64,000 nucleotides of DNA from Peredibacter starrii (lineage in GTDB: Bacteria; Bdellovibrionota; Bacteriovoracia; Bacteriovoracales; Bacteriovoracaceae), in the NCBI RefSeq assembly GCF_034259205.1, contig NZ_CP139487.1:1736001-1800000 (forward strand), read 5' to 3'. Under the pieces are notes generated by a model. The model was not told the origin of the DNA, did not search any database, and worked only from the letters and a program-made list of their open reading frames with translations. The position numbers and the translations under genes are program-made. This document shows, in pieces, positions 33,318-40,588 of this stretch; position 1 is the stretch's first letter, and every line of letters starts with the position of its first letter.

Positions 33318-33800
33318 TTACCTTCCGTATTGAACTGTGAAGCTTGCCCTTGCGAGACTATTGGCCTCGATCTTTTTTTCAATCGAAACACCATTGGTAT
33401 TTGGTCTCACATCCAGTTCTTTTCTTAGAGCATGCACGGTGAAGATATAACGATGAGGCTTATCACCCTTAGGAGGACATGGCCCACCATAACCGGTCTT
33501 ATTGAAGTCGGTTATGACTTCAATCGCCTCTTTAGGAAGAGTGCGGTTATTGGATGCACCTTCTTCTAAAGAATTTACATGAGAAGGAATATTCACCACT
33601 GCCCAATGCCACCATCCGTGATCAGTGGGCGCATCTGGATCAAACACTGTGACCGCAAAACTTTTTGTCTCAACCGGTGCTCCTTCCCAACTAAGAGCAG
33701 GGGAGATGTTGTCGCCCTGACAACCAAATCCATTGAAGATGAAGTGTTTTGGAACTGATTGGCCAGGAGTCAAAGAGGTAGAAGAAAGTGTAAAATCCAT
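33318..33800 (-). CDS. YbhB/YbcL-family PEBP-like protein
   Basis: A 160-residue cytosolic protein related to phosphatidylethanolamine-binding proteins/Raf kinase inhibitors. The family motifs are present: FTLSSTSLTPGQSVPKHFIF, NISPALSWEGAPVETKSFAV, FDPDAPTDHGWWHWAVVNIP (DPDAP and GxxxHW) and GPCPPKGDKPHRYIFTVHAL. It binds small anionic ligands; the cellular role in bacteria is unclear. GGAGGA precedes the ATG. The gene follows the 62-residue ORF by eight bases. Confidence 0.92.
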   Translation of the reverse strand: MDFTLSSTSLTPGQSVPKHFIFNGFGCQGDNISPALSWEGAPVETKSFAVTVFDPDAPTDHGWWHWAVVNIPSHVNSLEEGASNNRTLPKEAIEVITDFNKTGYGGPCPPKGDKPHRYIFTVHALRKELDVRPNTNGVSIEKKIEANSLARASFTVQYGR

Positions 33801-33808
33801 AAGTCCTC

Positions 33809-33997
33809 CTATTGGAGAGTATTATAAACTTTTGAATTACGAATTTCTTTGTAACGGTCTTCGTATTCTCGCCACAGGAGTTTTATACGACTCTTTTTTC
33901 CTGCATCCAAAGTGTAGGCCTCATCCAGGTCTTTACGAAGCTCAGGAATAACCTTCGAAACTTTTTCCAGTTCGCTTTTTATTTCTGTGATTTTCAT
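33809..33997 (-). CDS. small helical protein, 62 residues
   Basis: A short gene with AAGGAG before its ATG. The product (MKITEIKSELEKVSKVIPEL...REYEDRYKEIRNSKVYNTLQ) has heptad-like spacing and probably forms a coiled coil. No hydrophobic segment. It is the first gene of a minus-strand run with PEBP, a lipoprotein and DUF3617. Family not recognised. Confidence 0.55.
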   Translation of the reverse strand: MKITEIKSELEKVSKVIPELRKDLDEAYTLDAGKKSRIKLLWREYEDRYKEIRNSKVYNTLQ

Positions 33998-34058
33998 GAA
34001 GAACTCCTTGTTACAGGAGTTATAAGGGTGCGCTTAGAGTGATGTCATTTGTGACGAG

Positions 34059-34892
34059 TTAAAACTGCCACATGACTGCCCGACTTTTTTTCTGGCCTTG
34101 GGACATTTCAATTGTTTGAACATTCTTGATTTTAACTTTTTCTAAAGCCCGATAAATCTGCTGTAGATTTTCGCTCTTAGACACCAGAGTAGAAAACCAT
34201 TCAACTTGAGATTTAAACTCTGCACTCTCGAGAATCATTTGTTTAATGAAAGCGATTTCTCCGCCCTTGGTCCAGAGCTCGGAACTTGTGCCACCGAAGT
34301 TCAGCACCGGTGCTTTATGTTTGCCAAGATTTTTCCATTTGCGAGTCGTGCCTGCTTCCGCTTCTTCTTTTGAAGAATGAAAAGGAGGATTACAGATGGT
34401 GAGATTAAAAAAATCTTTCTCTCCGATAATGCCTTTAAAAATTCCTGAAGTTTTTTGAAGTCTCAGTTCAACTTTTAAATTTGGATTCTTGTTAAGAATC
34501 TGCTGCGCGGCCTTCAATGCCTCTGGATTAATATCTGATCCTACAAATTCCCAACCATACTCAGAGTTTCCAATGATGGGATAAACGCAGTTGGCACCAA
34601 CACCAATATCCAGAACCTTCTTTGGTCCAGTTCCGATCACGTCTGCCATGAAGTGGATATAATCCGCGCGACCTGGGATAGGTGGAGTCAGGAAATTTTT
34701 CGGAATGTCCCAGTCGACTTGATAGAAGTGTTTGAGAATTGCCTGGTTAAGGGTCTTGACCGCATCAGGATTTGCGAAGTCCACTGACTCATCCCCAAAC
34801 TTATTTTTGATAATAAAAGGCGCCAGAGGAGGATGACTCTTCTTTAAGGCCTCTAAATCATAGCGGGACTGATGACGGTTTCTTGGATGCAT
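34059..34892 (-). CDS. rlmF: 23S rRNA adenine-1618 N6-methyltransferase RlmF
   Basis: A 277-residue methyltransferase. It opens HPRNRHQSRYDLEALKKSHP, the RlmF signature, has the SAM motif VLDIGVGANCVYPIIG and the catalytic NLTICNPPFHSSKEEA (N-P-P-F). It methylates A1618 in 23S rRNA. The frame is open far upstream, but RlmF proteins start just before HPRNRH, which supports the ATG at 34892; the ATGs at 34916 and 34928 are alternatives. TACTCT lies six bases before 34892. It is divergent from the MazG-like gene at 34938. Confidence 0.9.
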   Translation of the reverse strand: MHPRNRHQSRYDLEALKKSHPPLAPFIIKNKFGDESVDFANPDAVKTLNQAILKHFYQVDWDIPKNFLTPPIPGRADYIHFMADVIGTGPKKVLDIGVGANCVYPIIGNSEYGWEFVGSDINPEALKAAQQILNKNPNLKVELRLQKTSGIFKGIIGEKDFFNLTICNPPFHSSKEEAEAGTTRKWKNLGKHKAPVLNFGGTSSELWTKGGEIAFIKQMILESAEFKSQVEWFSTLVSKSENLQQIYRALEKVKIKNVQTIEMSQGQKKSRAVMWQF

Positions 34893-34937
34893 AAATCTAG
34901 AGTAGGCGCTTCGCATCTTATTGGCCATAATCAAGGT

Positions 34938-35297
34938 ATGAAAACCATCGATCTGCCTAAAATCCAACAAATCGTGAAACAGTTTGCCGAAGAACGTGAC
35001 TGGGATAAATTCCATTCCGTAAAAAATCTCTCGATGGCCCTGACGGTTGAGAGTTCGGAACTGATGGAGATCTTTCAGTGGCTCACGGAAGATGAATCTA
35101 ATCGCGCGCATCTAGATCCGAAACTTAAAACCAAGATTGAGGATGAAGTGGCGGATGTTTTTATTTATCTTTTAAGGATCGTTGGAAAGACCGACATGGA
35201 TTTAGAGCAGGCGATTTTAAATAAAATGCAGAAGAATATTGAGAAATACCCCGTGGACAAAGCACGGGGTAATTCTAAGAAGTATACTGATCTTTAG
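34938..35297 (+). CDS. MazG-like nucleotide pyrophosphohydrolase
   Basis: A 119-residue all-alpha NTP pyrophosphatase of the RS21-C6/dCTPase branch. The metal-binding E-x-x-E...E-x-x-D pattern is seen in ALTVESSELMEIFQWL and IEDEVADVFIYLL, and the C-terminal QNIEKYP is given as KNIEKYPVDKARG. It would hydrolyse dCTP or damaged dNTPs to monophosphates. CATAAT is six bases before the ATG, without a convincing -35. A CCCCGTG/CACGGGG inverted repeat lies inside its 3' end, and its stop interlocks with the next gene in TTAG. Confidence 0.88.
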   Translation: MKTIDLPKIQQIVKQFAEERDWDKFHSVKNLSMALTVESSELMEIFQWLTEDESNRAHLDPKLKTKIEDEVADVFIYLLRIVGKTDMDLEQAILNKMQKNIEKYPVDKARGNSKKYTDL

Positions 35298-36286
35298 TGA
35301 TGAACATCTCCGCGACCTAAGCGAACTGGGCGACGACGTCCACCAATGTCTTCCCAACGTCTTCTCCACCAATCAGAGACTCGATCAAGAATATCATCAT
35401 CGTCTTCTTCATCATCATCTTCCGGGCGTGGTTCCGGATTTGGTGTTGGAGTAGGGTTTGGATTTGGTTCAGGAGTTGGACCAACTTCTGGTTCTGGCTC
35501 CGGAGTTGGAGTTGGTACTGGAGTGGGTGTTGGTTCATGGACACTGCCATCTCCGCCACGAACTGGCCCGGAGTTGCCACTATCAATGTCGCCCGGAATC
35601 TGAGTGACTTGCTTAAAGACTCCGCAGGCGATCGGGAATGATTGTTCAGTTGAATGAGGCGAGCGCGCGGCCACTGTTCCAGGAATTGTCGCTTCTTTGT
35701 TAGCACCAAGAATCACGACCACTAGACCATTGAGATTGAGAGGGCCCACAAGTTTTGAAACATTATCACCCGTGTTTCGATCTTCTGAGATTAGATCTCT
35801 GTATAAAACATCGTAGTTGGTGAAACGTTCATAAAAATAATTTCCGGTCTCATCACCAATTGGGTAGCGGCCCTTTCCAGCGTCTTGTGAACTTAAATCA
35901 GCATCGAGAGGAATAAGGACATTTCCCCAAGCTTGCTGACCTTCTTCGATATCAATAAGTCCGTCACCGTTTTTATCATCGGCCTTCGTCGGACAACGGC
36001 GTCCCAGATGAATGTTCTGCTGATGCCAAATTCCAGCTCCACCGGCACTTGCCTTTACGAAGACTTGAAACTTTTCGCCCTCACGGATAATGACGGCCGT
36101 GCCAGGAACACTTCCATTCACGTCTGGATTGAGTGTGGTGAGATTGGCCATAAAGAGGCCACTGGTACTTGCTGCCAGTCCTCTTACTCCGACTGCATCG
36201 AGTGGAATACCGGCATCTGAATTACTTTTCCCACAGGAAGTTGCAAAAGCAAGGAAAGCGAGAGGCAGTAAAGGTAGGTATTTCAT
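35294..36286 (-). CDS. lipoprotein with EF-hand-like loop and Pro/Glu-rich tail
   Basis: A 330-residue lipoprotein. The signal peptide ends in the lipobox ATSC. Residues 20-220 form a domain shared with the 61344-62651 gene, with RRCPTKADDKNGDGLIDIEE containing a canonical 12-residue Ca2+-binding loop (D-K-N-G-D-G-L-I-D-I-E-E), LIPLDADLSSQ and ISEDRNTGDNVSKLVG. The tail is a P-T-P/E-P repeat, an acidic EDDDEEDDDD block and a Trp/Arg-rich end (DWWRRRWED). GGAGGG precedes the ATG at 36286. Surface role inferred; function unknown. Confidence 0.7.
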   Translation of the reverse strand: MKYLPLLPLAFLAFATSCGKSNSDAGIPLDAVGVRGLAASTSGLFMANLTTLNPDVNGSVPGTAVIIREGEKFQVFVKASAGGAGIWHQQNIHLGRRCPTKADDKNGDGLIDIEEGQQAWGNVLIPLDADLSSQDAGKGRYPIGDETGNYFYERFTNYDVLYRDLISEDRNTGDNVSKLVGPLNLNGLVVVILGANKEATIPGTVAARSPHSTEQSFPIACGVFKQVTQIPGDIDSGNSGPVRGGDGSVHEPTPTPVPTPTPEPEPEVGPTPEPNPNPTPTPNPEPRPEDDDEEDDDDILDRVSDWWRRRWEDIGGRRRPVRLGRGDVHH

Positions 36287-36365
36287 GGTCCCTCCATTAG
36301 CGGAGGACATCATTAACAATAGTGGTTTTGTTGTCTACTTAGTGGCAGCGCAAATTATGCTTATC

Positions 36366-36932
36366 TTAAAGAAGCGGTGCTTTGGCATACTGGCCAAAAT
36401 TAATGGTGCTCTTCATCGTTTCCACTAGATCCACAATCATCACGCCATTTAAGTGATCATACTCATGTTGCGCAATAATCGCCGCCATCCCGGAGAGTTC
36501 TTTCGAGATGTATTGGCCCTTACGATCCAGGTAACTGATGTGAATGCGTTTATAACGTTTCACCACCATGGTCTTGCCCGGAATTGAAAGACAGCCTTCC
36601 TGGGATTGAGTTTGGCCGTATTGCTCGAGGTATTCAATCTTCGGATTGATCACAACAGTTAGTGGAATCTTCGGTTTCATCCCCATGACAAACATTCTGA
36701 TCGAACGATTTATTTGAGGGGCGGCTAAACCAATCCCACCGGCGATCTTCATTGTTTGGGCCATATCATCGGCCAGTGTCTGAATCTCCGGAGACTCAAT
36801 TTCGGCCATAGAAAGCTCCTGGGCCTGGGCCCTAAGGATAGGATCCCCAATCTTGATGATCTCAAGAACCTTCGCTTCTACAGAGAGGGATAGGAGTAAA
36901 ACTAGCTTTAAAATTAAGAGTTTAGCCTTCAT
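36366..36932 (-). CDS. peptide deformylase with an export signal
   Basis: A 188-residue peptide deformylase. All three motifs are intact: GGIGLAAPQINRSIR (motif 1), EGCLSIPGKT (motif 2, metal Cys) and AAIIAQHEYDHLNGVMIVDL (motif 3, H-E-x-x-D-H). Before the enzyme is a hydrophobic KLLILKLVLLLSLSVEA that looks like a Sec signal peptide, not normal for this cytosolic enzyme. GGGGAT precedes the ATG at 36932. It is not next to fmt or def-type partner genes. Either a periplasmic deformylase or a repurposed metallohydrolase. Confidence 0.85.
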   Translation of the reverse strand: MKAKLLILKLVLLLSLSVEAKVLEIIKIGDPILRAQAQELSMAEIESPEIQTLADDMAQTMKIAGGIGLAAPQINRSIRMFVMGMKPKIPLTVVINPKIEYLEQYGQTQSQEGCLSIPGKTMVVKRYKRIHISYLDRKGQYISKELSGMAAIIAQHEYDHLNGVMIVDLVETMKSTINFGQYAKAPLL

Positions 36933-37059
36933 ATCCCCATCCAATCATAGAAGGGAAAACACTGTCTATCTTTTTGACATCATTGTCGTTTTTACCAAAG
37001 CCGGCGCGCTAAATTTGGATACCCCCTACAATATGAAAAAATTTTAAAGGGAGAATCAC

Positions 37060-38100
37060 ATGCACAAGCTACTTGCGCTACTTACGGCCTTCTACATCGC
37101 CGGTGCACAGGCCGCACCTTCTTGTCTTATCGATAACACTTGTATGGAGTACAACGGCCAGTTGATTGACCTTCGTACTAGTACAGATAAATATATGGAT
37201 AAGGCAAAAAACTGTGATCCTCTCATTGAAAGCTGTTCAACGCGCCAAATTCAATACGCTCGATCTCCAGAGCTTTCTAAAAAAGAATTCCAACGCCTGG
37301 TAGGTGAAGGTGGTTCTCAATACTTCATTCCACTAGATGTTAATAAATCAGATCTTCTTATCCTTGCCGGTGCTCTTTCACTTGGTACGGTAGTTTTCGC
37401 CAACGATCGCGAAATCATGGATTTCGTACAAGACAATAAAACAGAGTTCGGTCAACAAGTTGCGACAGTAGGTAACCTCCTTGGTCGCGAAGCCATTCTT
37501 CCAGTTGCTGCTGGTGCTTACTTCATGGGTGCTGTTCTTAAAGACGGCAAACTTAAACAAGTTGGTCTATTCACAGTTGCTGCCGGTATCGCTTCACAAA
37601 TCGTAGCTGAAGGCTTCAAGAAAACGTTCCACCGTGTTCGTCCTCACGATGGTGATTCTCCATACGATTTCTTCGAAGAAGGTAACAACTCATTTATCTC
37701 TGGTCACGCGGCCGGTGCTTTCTCTCTAGCAACAGTAATCGCTGAAGTTTATAAAGATAAACCTGCTGTTCCTTACATCGCTTACGGTCTTGCAACTCTT
37801 ACTGTATATGCTCGTATGCATGACAATAAACACTGGGGTTCAGACGTTCTTGCCGGTGCAGTTGCTGCTCACTTAGTAACTAAGATCCTTATGAGAACTG
37901 TTCTTAATCCAGAAAGAGCTGATGGTTCAGGTTTCCTCATCATTCCTCAGTTCGGTCGTGATATCTCTGGTAAGGCCTACACTGGTGTTGAAATCCAGTG
38001 GAGACCAAAAGCTCCTTCACGTCTTTCTCAGTGTGAGAAATCAAAACTAGAAGGCCGCGAACTTATGGCCCTATGTTTCGAAGAAGCTTTCAACAAATAA
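37060..38100 (+). CDS. secreted PAP2-family phosphatase
   Basis: A 346-residue exported acid phosphatase-like enzyme. Signal peptide: LLALLTAFYIAGAQA. The PAP2 motifs are FKKTFHRVRPHDGDSPYDF (K-x6-R-P), NNSFISGHAAGAFSLATV (P-S-G-H variant SISGH with the catalytic His) and YARMHDNKHWGSDVLAGAV (S-R-x5-H-x3-D variant). One or two hydrophobic helices flank the core. It may dephosphorylate lipid phosphates or nucleotides in the periplasm. AAAGGGAG precedes the ATG; a UUCG-loop terminator follows. Confidence 0.88.
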   Translation: MHKLLALLTAFYIAGAQAAPSCLIDNTCMEYNGQLIDLRTSTDKYMDKAKNCDPLIESCSTRQIQYARSPELSKKEFQRLVGEGGSQYFIPLDVNKSDLLILAGALSLGTVVFANDREIMDFVQDNKTEFGQQVATVGNLLGREAILPVAAGAYFMGAVLKDGKLKQVGLFTVAAGIASQIVAEGFKKTFHRVRPHDGDSPYDFFEEGNNSFISGHAAGAFSLATVIAEVYKDKPAVPYIAYGLATLTVYARMHDNKHWGSDVLAGAVAAHLVTKILMRTVLNPERADGSGFLIIPQFGRDISGKAYTGVEIQWRPKAPSRLSQCEKSKLEGRELMALCFEEAFNK

Positions 38101-38109
38101 TCTCCTACT

Positions 38110-38138
38110 AAAGGGGGCCTTCGGGCCCCTTTTTTTTG
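38110..38138 (+). terminator. intrinsic terminator with UUCG loop
   Basis: GGGGGCC/GGCCCC stem closed by a TTCG tetraloop, extended by A-T pairs, and followed by eight T. It ends the PAP2 transcript. Confidence 0.9.
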
Positions 38139-38143
38139 CCATT

Positions 38144-38275
38144 TCACTTTCGCTGGCGGAAGTAAAAATCTCTTGCCAATCAAAAATCACTTCGATAAAA
38201 ATACGGAAAAGGTACGGATTTGTCAAATGATAAATTCGGCCAATACAAAATCACTTCCGCTGGCGAAAGTGATTT
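38144..38275 (-). repeat. solo copy of the HNH promoter/palindrome unit
   Basis: Two copies of the palindrome face each other: TCACTTTCGCTGGCGGAAGT at 38144-38163 and TCACTTCCGCTGGCGAAAGT at 38251-38270. Between them on the minus strand is a promoter (TTGACA 38221-38226, 17-base spacer, TATTTT 38198-38203) whose spacer TCCGTACCTTTTCCG is nearly identical to that of the HNH promoter at 23075-23103. There is no coding sequence. It resembles a deletion derivative that keeps ends and promoter but has lost the gene. A short RNA with palindromic hairpin could be made from it. Confidence 0.7.
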
Positions 38276-38296
38276 GGAGGTAACTGTATGATTTAA

Positions 38297-38887
38297 TTAT
38301 TTTCTGAAGTTGTTCAGGTAATTGCGAATGAGATTTAACTCATAGGCCGAAAGTTTAGGATTATTTTTCGGCATGCGACCACTCTCTGTGGCCTTGATGA
38401 GTTTAGATTCAGACGGATTTTCTTGATCAATCCATCTCATGATGTTGGTCTCTTCGCCGGACTTCTTGTGACATTCAATACATTTTGGGACGAGGATCTT
38501 TTCTTTAAGTTCATCGTAGGTCACAACTCGTTCAATGCGAACGCTCTCCACATAACGGCGAACGATTTCTAGTTCGCGAGATTCTAGAGGCGGAGCCTTC
38601 TTCGGCATGCGACCAGTTTTAACACTTTGAAAGAGAGGGCTGATCTCTGGATCGTTTTCTTTGACGTGTTTTAAAATGCGGGTCTCGTCCGTGAAGCCTT
38701 TGTGGCAGGAGATACATTTTGGAACGAGGATTTCTTCTGAAAGAACTTTGAAATCTACTTCATCGGGGATTTCTGTTTCGCGAGTCTGAGTATTCAGTCG
38801 CGGGCTGGCATCATCAAAACGAAGGGAAGTTCTGTCTGGGAGACAAGAAGCAACTAGGAACAACGAAGTAAGAAGAAGGAGTTTCAT
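38297..38887 (-). CDS. lipoprotein with two CxxCH haem motifs
   Basis: A 196-residue lipoprotein; the signal peptide ends in VASC. It is an internal duplication: repeat 1 has LVPKCISCHKGFTDET and ends KTGRMPKKAPPLESRELEIV, repeat 2 has LVPKCIECHKKSGEET and ends ESGRMPKNNPKLSAYELNLI. Each repeat carries one C-x2-C-H haem-c motif and a downstream G-R-M-P that could give the axial Met. A di-haem electron carrier at the membrane is likely. Promoter signals are unclear. Confidence 0.8.
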   Translation of the reverse strand: MKLLLLTSLFLVASCLPDRTSLRFDDASPRLNTQTRETEIPDEVDFKVLSEEILVPKCISCHKGFTDETRILKHVKENDPEISPLFQSVKTGRMPKKAPPLESRELEIVRRYVESVRIERVVTYDELKEKILVPKCIECHKKSGEETNIMRWIDQENPSESKLIKATESGRMPKNNPKLSAYELNLIRNYLNNFRK

Positions 38888-38997
38888 TGGAGAGGCTATC
38901 TACCATAACGGAATAAGCTCTTAAAGGCTTCGAGAGGGGTTTGTAATGTTTACTCCCTAACGAGTGTTTAAAAGTAACGCAAAGCTCTTATTTTACG

Positions 38998-39027
38998 TTA
39001 AGACCGATATCTTTAGTCGGACATAAT
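38998..39027 (+). promoter_or_regulatory. possible promoter of the URC operon
   Basis: TTAAGA at 38998-39003, an 18-base spacer and CATAAT at 39022-39027, about 75 bases before the first gene. The leader that follows has no obvious riboswitch. The match is moderate. Confidence 0.3.
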
Positions 39028-39101
39028 TTAGCTTGGCACAGTAGCCTAGGCCCTTCAAAGTGTATTAGCGTTATTCTTTAGGTTTTTCACGAGGAATAAC
39101 T

Positions 39102-40580
39102 ATGACGACACTTAAAATGCCACTTGAAGTGGTTCAATGCTTGAATTTTATCAATGGTGAATGGGTAAAAGGCGAAGCTGGAACTCAAAACATTACATCT
39201 CCTTATCACGGAAAAAAAATCGGAGAGGTTTCAATCCCATCTCTGAACCAAATTAAAAATGCGATGAAGATCGCGAGCGATGCGCAAGTTGAATGGGGAA
39301 GAACTCCTCACAAAGAACGCGCACGTGTGCTGTTTAATTTTAGAAATATTCTTCTAAGAGACTTAGAAGAAATCTCACATTTAAAATCAGCAGAGTCAGG
39401 CAAGACCTTCAATGAAGGGATGGCCGGACTTATGAAAGGGATTGAAGTTCTTGAATATGCTCTTTCACTCCAGAACATGGATGTGGGCGGGCGTATGGAA
39501 GTGTCTCGTGGTGTTTCGTGTGAATACCGTCGTACTGCTCTTGGAGTGGTGGCGAACATTACGCCGTTTAACTTTCCGGCCATGGTTCCGATGTGGACGA
39601 TCCCTATCGCCTTGGGGCTTGGGAACGCTTACGTGTGGAAACCATCTGATAAAACTCCGCTGACTTCAATTAAGATCGCCAGCGCTCTTAAAGAAGCGGG
39701 TCTTCCGAATGGTTTATTCACTGTACTTCATGGTGGAGCAGAAACAGTTGATGCCATTATTGAAGCTCCTGAAGTGAAAGCAGTTGGTTTCGTAGGATCG
39801 ACAAAAATCGCAAAGCTTGTTTACACCAAGGCAACTTCACTTGGTAAACGCGCTCTTTGTATGGGTGGGGCGAAGAACCATATCGTGCTTCTACCGGACG
39901 CGACTCCGGACATTGCCGGTGTTGGTATTTCGGATTCATTCACAGGATGTGCGGGCCAGCGTTGTATGGCGGCCTCAGTTCTTCTGGCCGTGGGTGACGT
40001 AGATCAACACATTACTAAAATTAAAAATCGTGCTGAGTCGTTAAAGCTTGGTACAGATATGGGTGCGATTATTACTCGTGCTCAGCGTGATTTCCTTCTT
40101 GAGGCCATCACTCGTGCGGAAAAAGCAGGAGCGAAAGTGGTGCTCGATGGTCGAACGGCAAAAGCTCCGGCCGGCATGGAAGAAGGGAACTGGATTGGAC
40201 CAACGATCCTCGATAATATTCAACCGGGCTCAGAGGCCGCGACTGTTGAATTATTCGGACCAGTTCTTTCCGTCGTTCGTTGTAAGGACATCACCCACGC
40301 TATGCAAATTCAAAACTCAAGTGAGTACGGAAACGCCTGTTCTGTTTTCACCAACTCAGGTGCTCTCGCTGATCGCGTAACTCGTGAAGCAAAAGCAGGA
40401 ATGGTTGGTGTGAACGTTGGTGTTCCTGTTCCACGTGAACCATTTTCATTCGGCGGTATCGCCGCTTCGAAATTTGGTTCAGGAGATATCACTGGTGAAC
40501 ACTCTCTAAACTTCTGGTCAGATGTGAAGAAAGTGACAACTAAGTGGGAAAAACAAAACGACAATAACTGGATGTCATAA
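39102..40580 (+). CDS. mmsA: (methyl)malonate-semialdehyde dehydrogenase, CoA-acylating
   Basis: A 492-residue aldehyde dehydrogenase of the MmsA type. It starts CLNFINGEWVKGEAG, has VVANITPFNFPAMVPMWTIP, the NAD-binding VKAVGFVGSTKIAK and the catalytic Cys in FTGCAGQRCMAAS, the GQRCMA signature that separates MmsA from other ALDHs. It should turn malonate semialdehyde plus CoA and NAD+ into acetyl-CoA, CO2 and NADH. GAGGAATA precedes the ATG. It is the first gene of a five-gene operon with the URC proteins, so its probable substrate is the C3 product of uracil breakdown. Confidence 0.88.
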   Translation: MTTLKMPLEVVQCLNFINGEWVKGEAGTQNITSPYHGKKIGEVSIPSLNQIKNAMKIASDAQVEWGRTPHKERARVLFNFRNILLRDLEEISHLKSAESGKTFNEGMAGLMKGIEVLEYALSLQNMDVGGRMEVSRGVSCEYRRTALGVVANITPFNFPAMVPMWTIPIALGLGNAYVWKPSDKTPLTSIKIASALKEAGLPNGLFTVLHGGAETVDAIIEAPEVKAVGFVGSTKIAKLVYTKATSLGKRALCMGGAKNHIVLLPDATPDIAGVGISDSFTGCAGQRCMAASVLLAVGDVDQHITKIKNRAESLKLGTDMGAIITRAQRDFLLEAITRAEKAGAKVVLDGRTAKAPAGMEEGNWIGPTILDNIQPGSEAATVELFGPVLSVVRCKDITHAMQIQNSSEYGNACSVFTNSGALADRVTREAKAGMVGVNVGVPVPREPFSFGGIAASKFGSGDITGEHSLNFWSDVKKVTTKWEKQNDNNWMS

Positions 40581-40588
40581 GGAGTCTT

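Noticed and set aside
35250-35271. CCCCGTG/CACGGGG inverted repeat as a terminator
   Set aside because: It lies inside the end of the MazG-like coding sequence and is not followed by a T-run.
35346-35709. Plus- and minus-frame ORFs within the Pro/Glu-rich lipoprotein tail
   Set aside because: They arise from the repetitive CCA/GAA composition and have no ribosome-binding site or family match.
38960-39020. ACGCAAAGC in the URC leader as a c-di-GMP riboswitch
   Set aside because: Only the GCAAAGC string matches; the GAAA hairpin and the second stem are missing.
39042-39053. TTGGCACAGTAGCC as a sigma54 promoter before the URC operon
   Set aside because: The TGGCAC half is present at 39033, but the second half reads CCTAG and lacks the required TTGCA-type GC.
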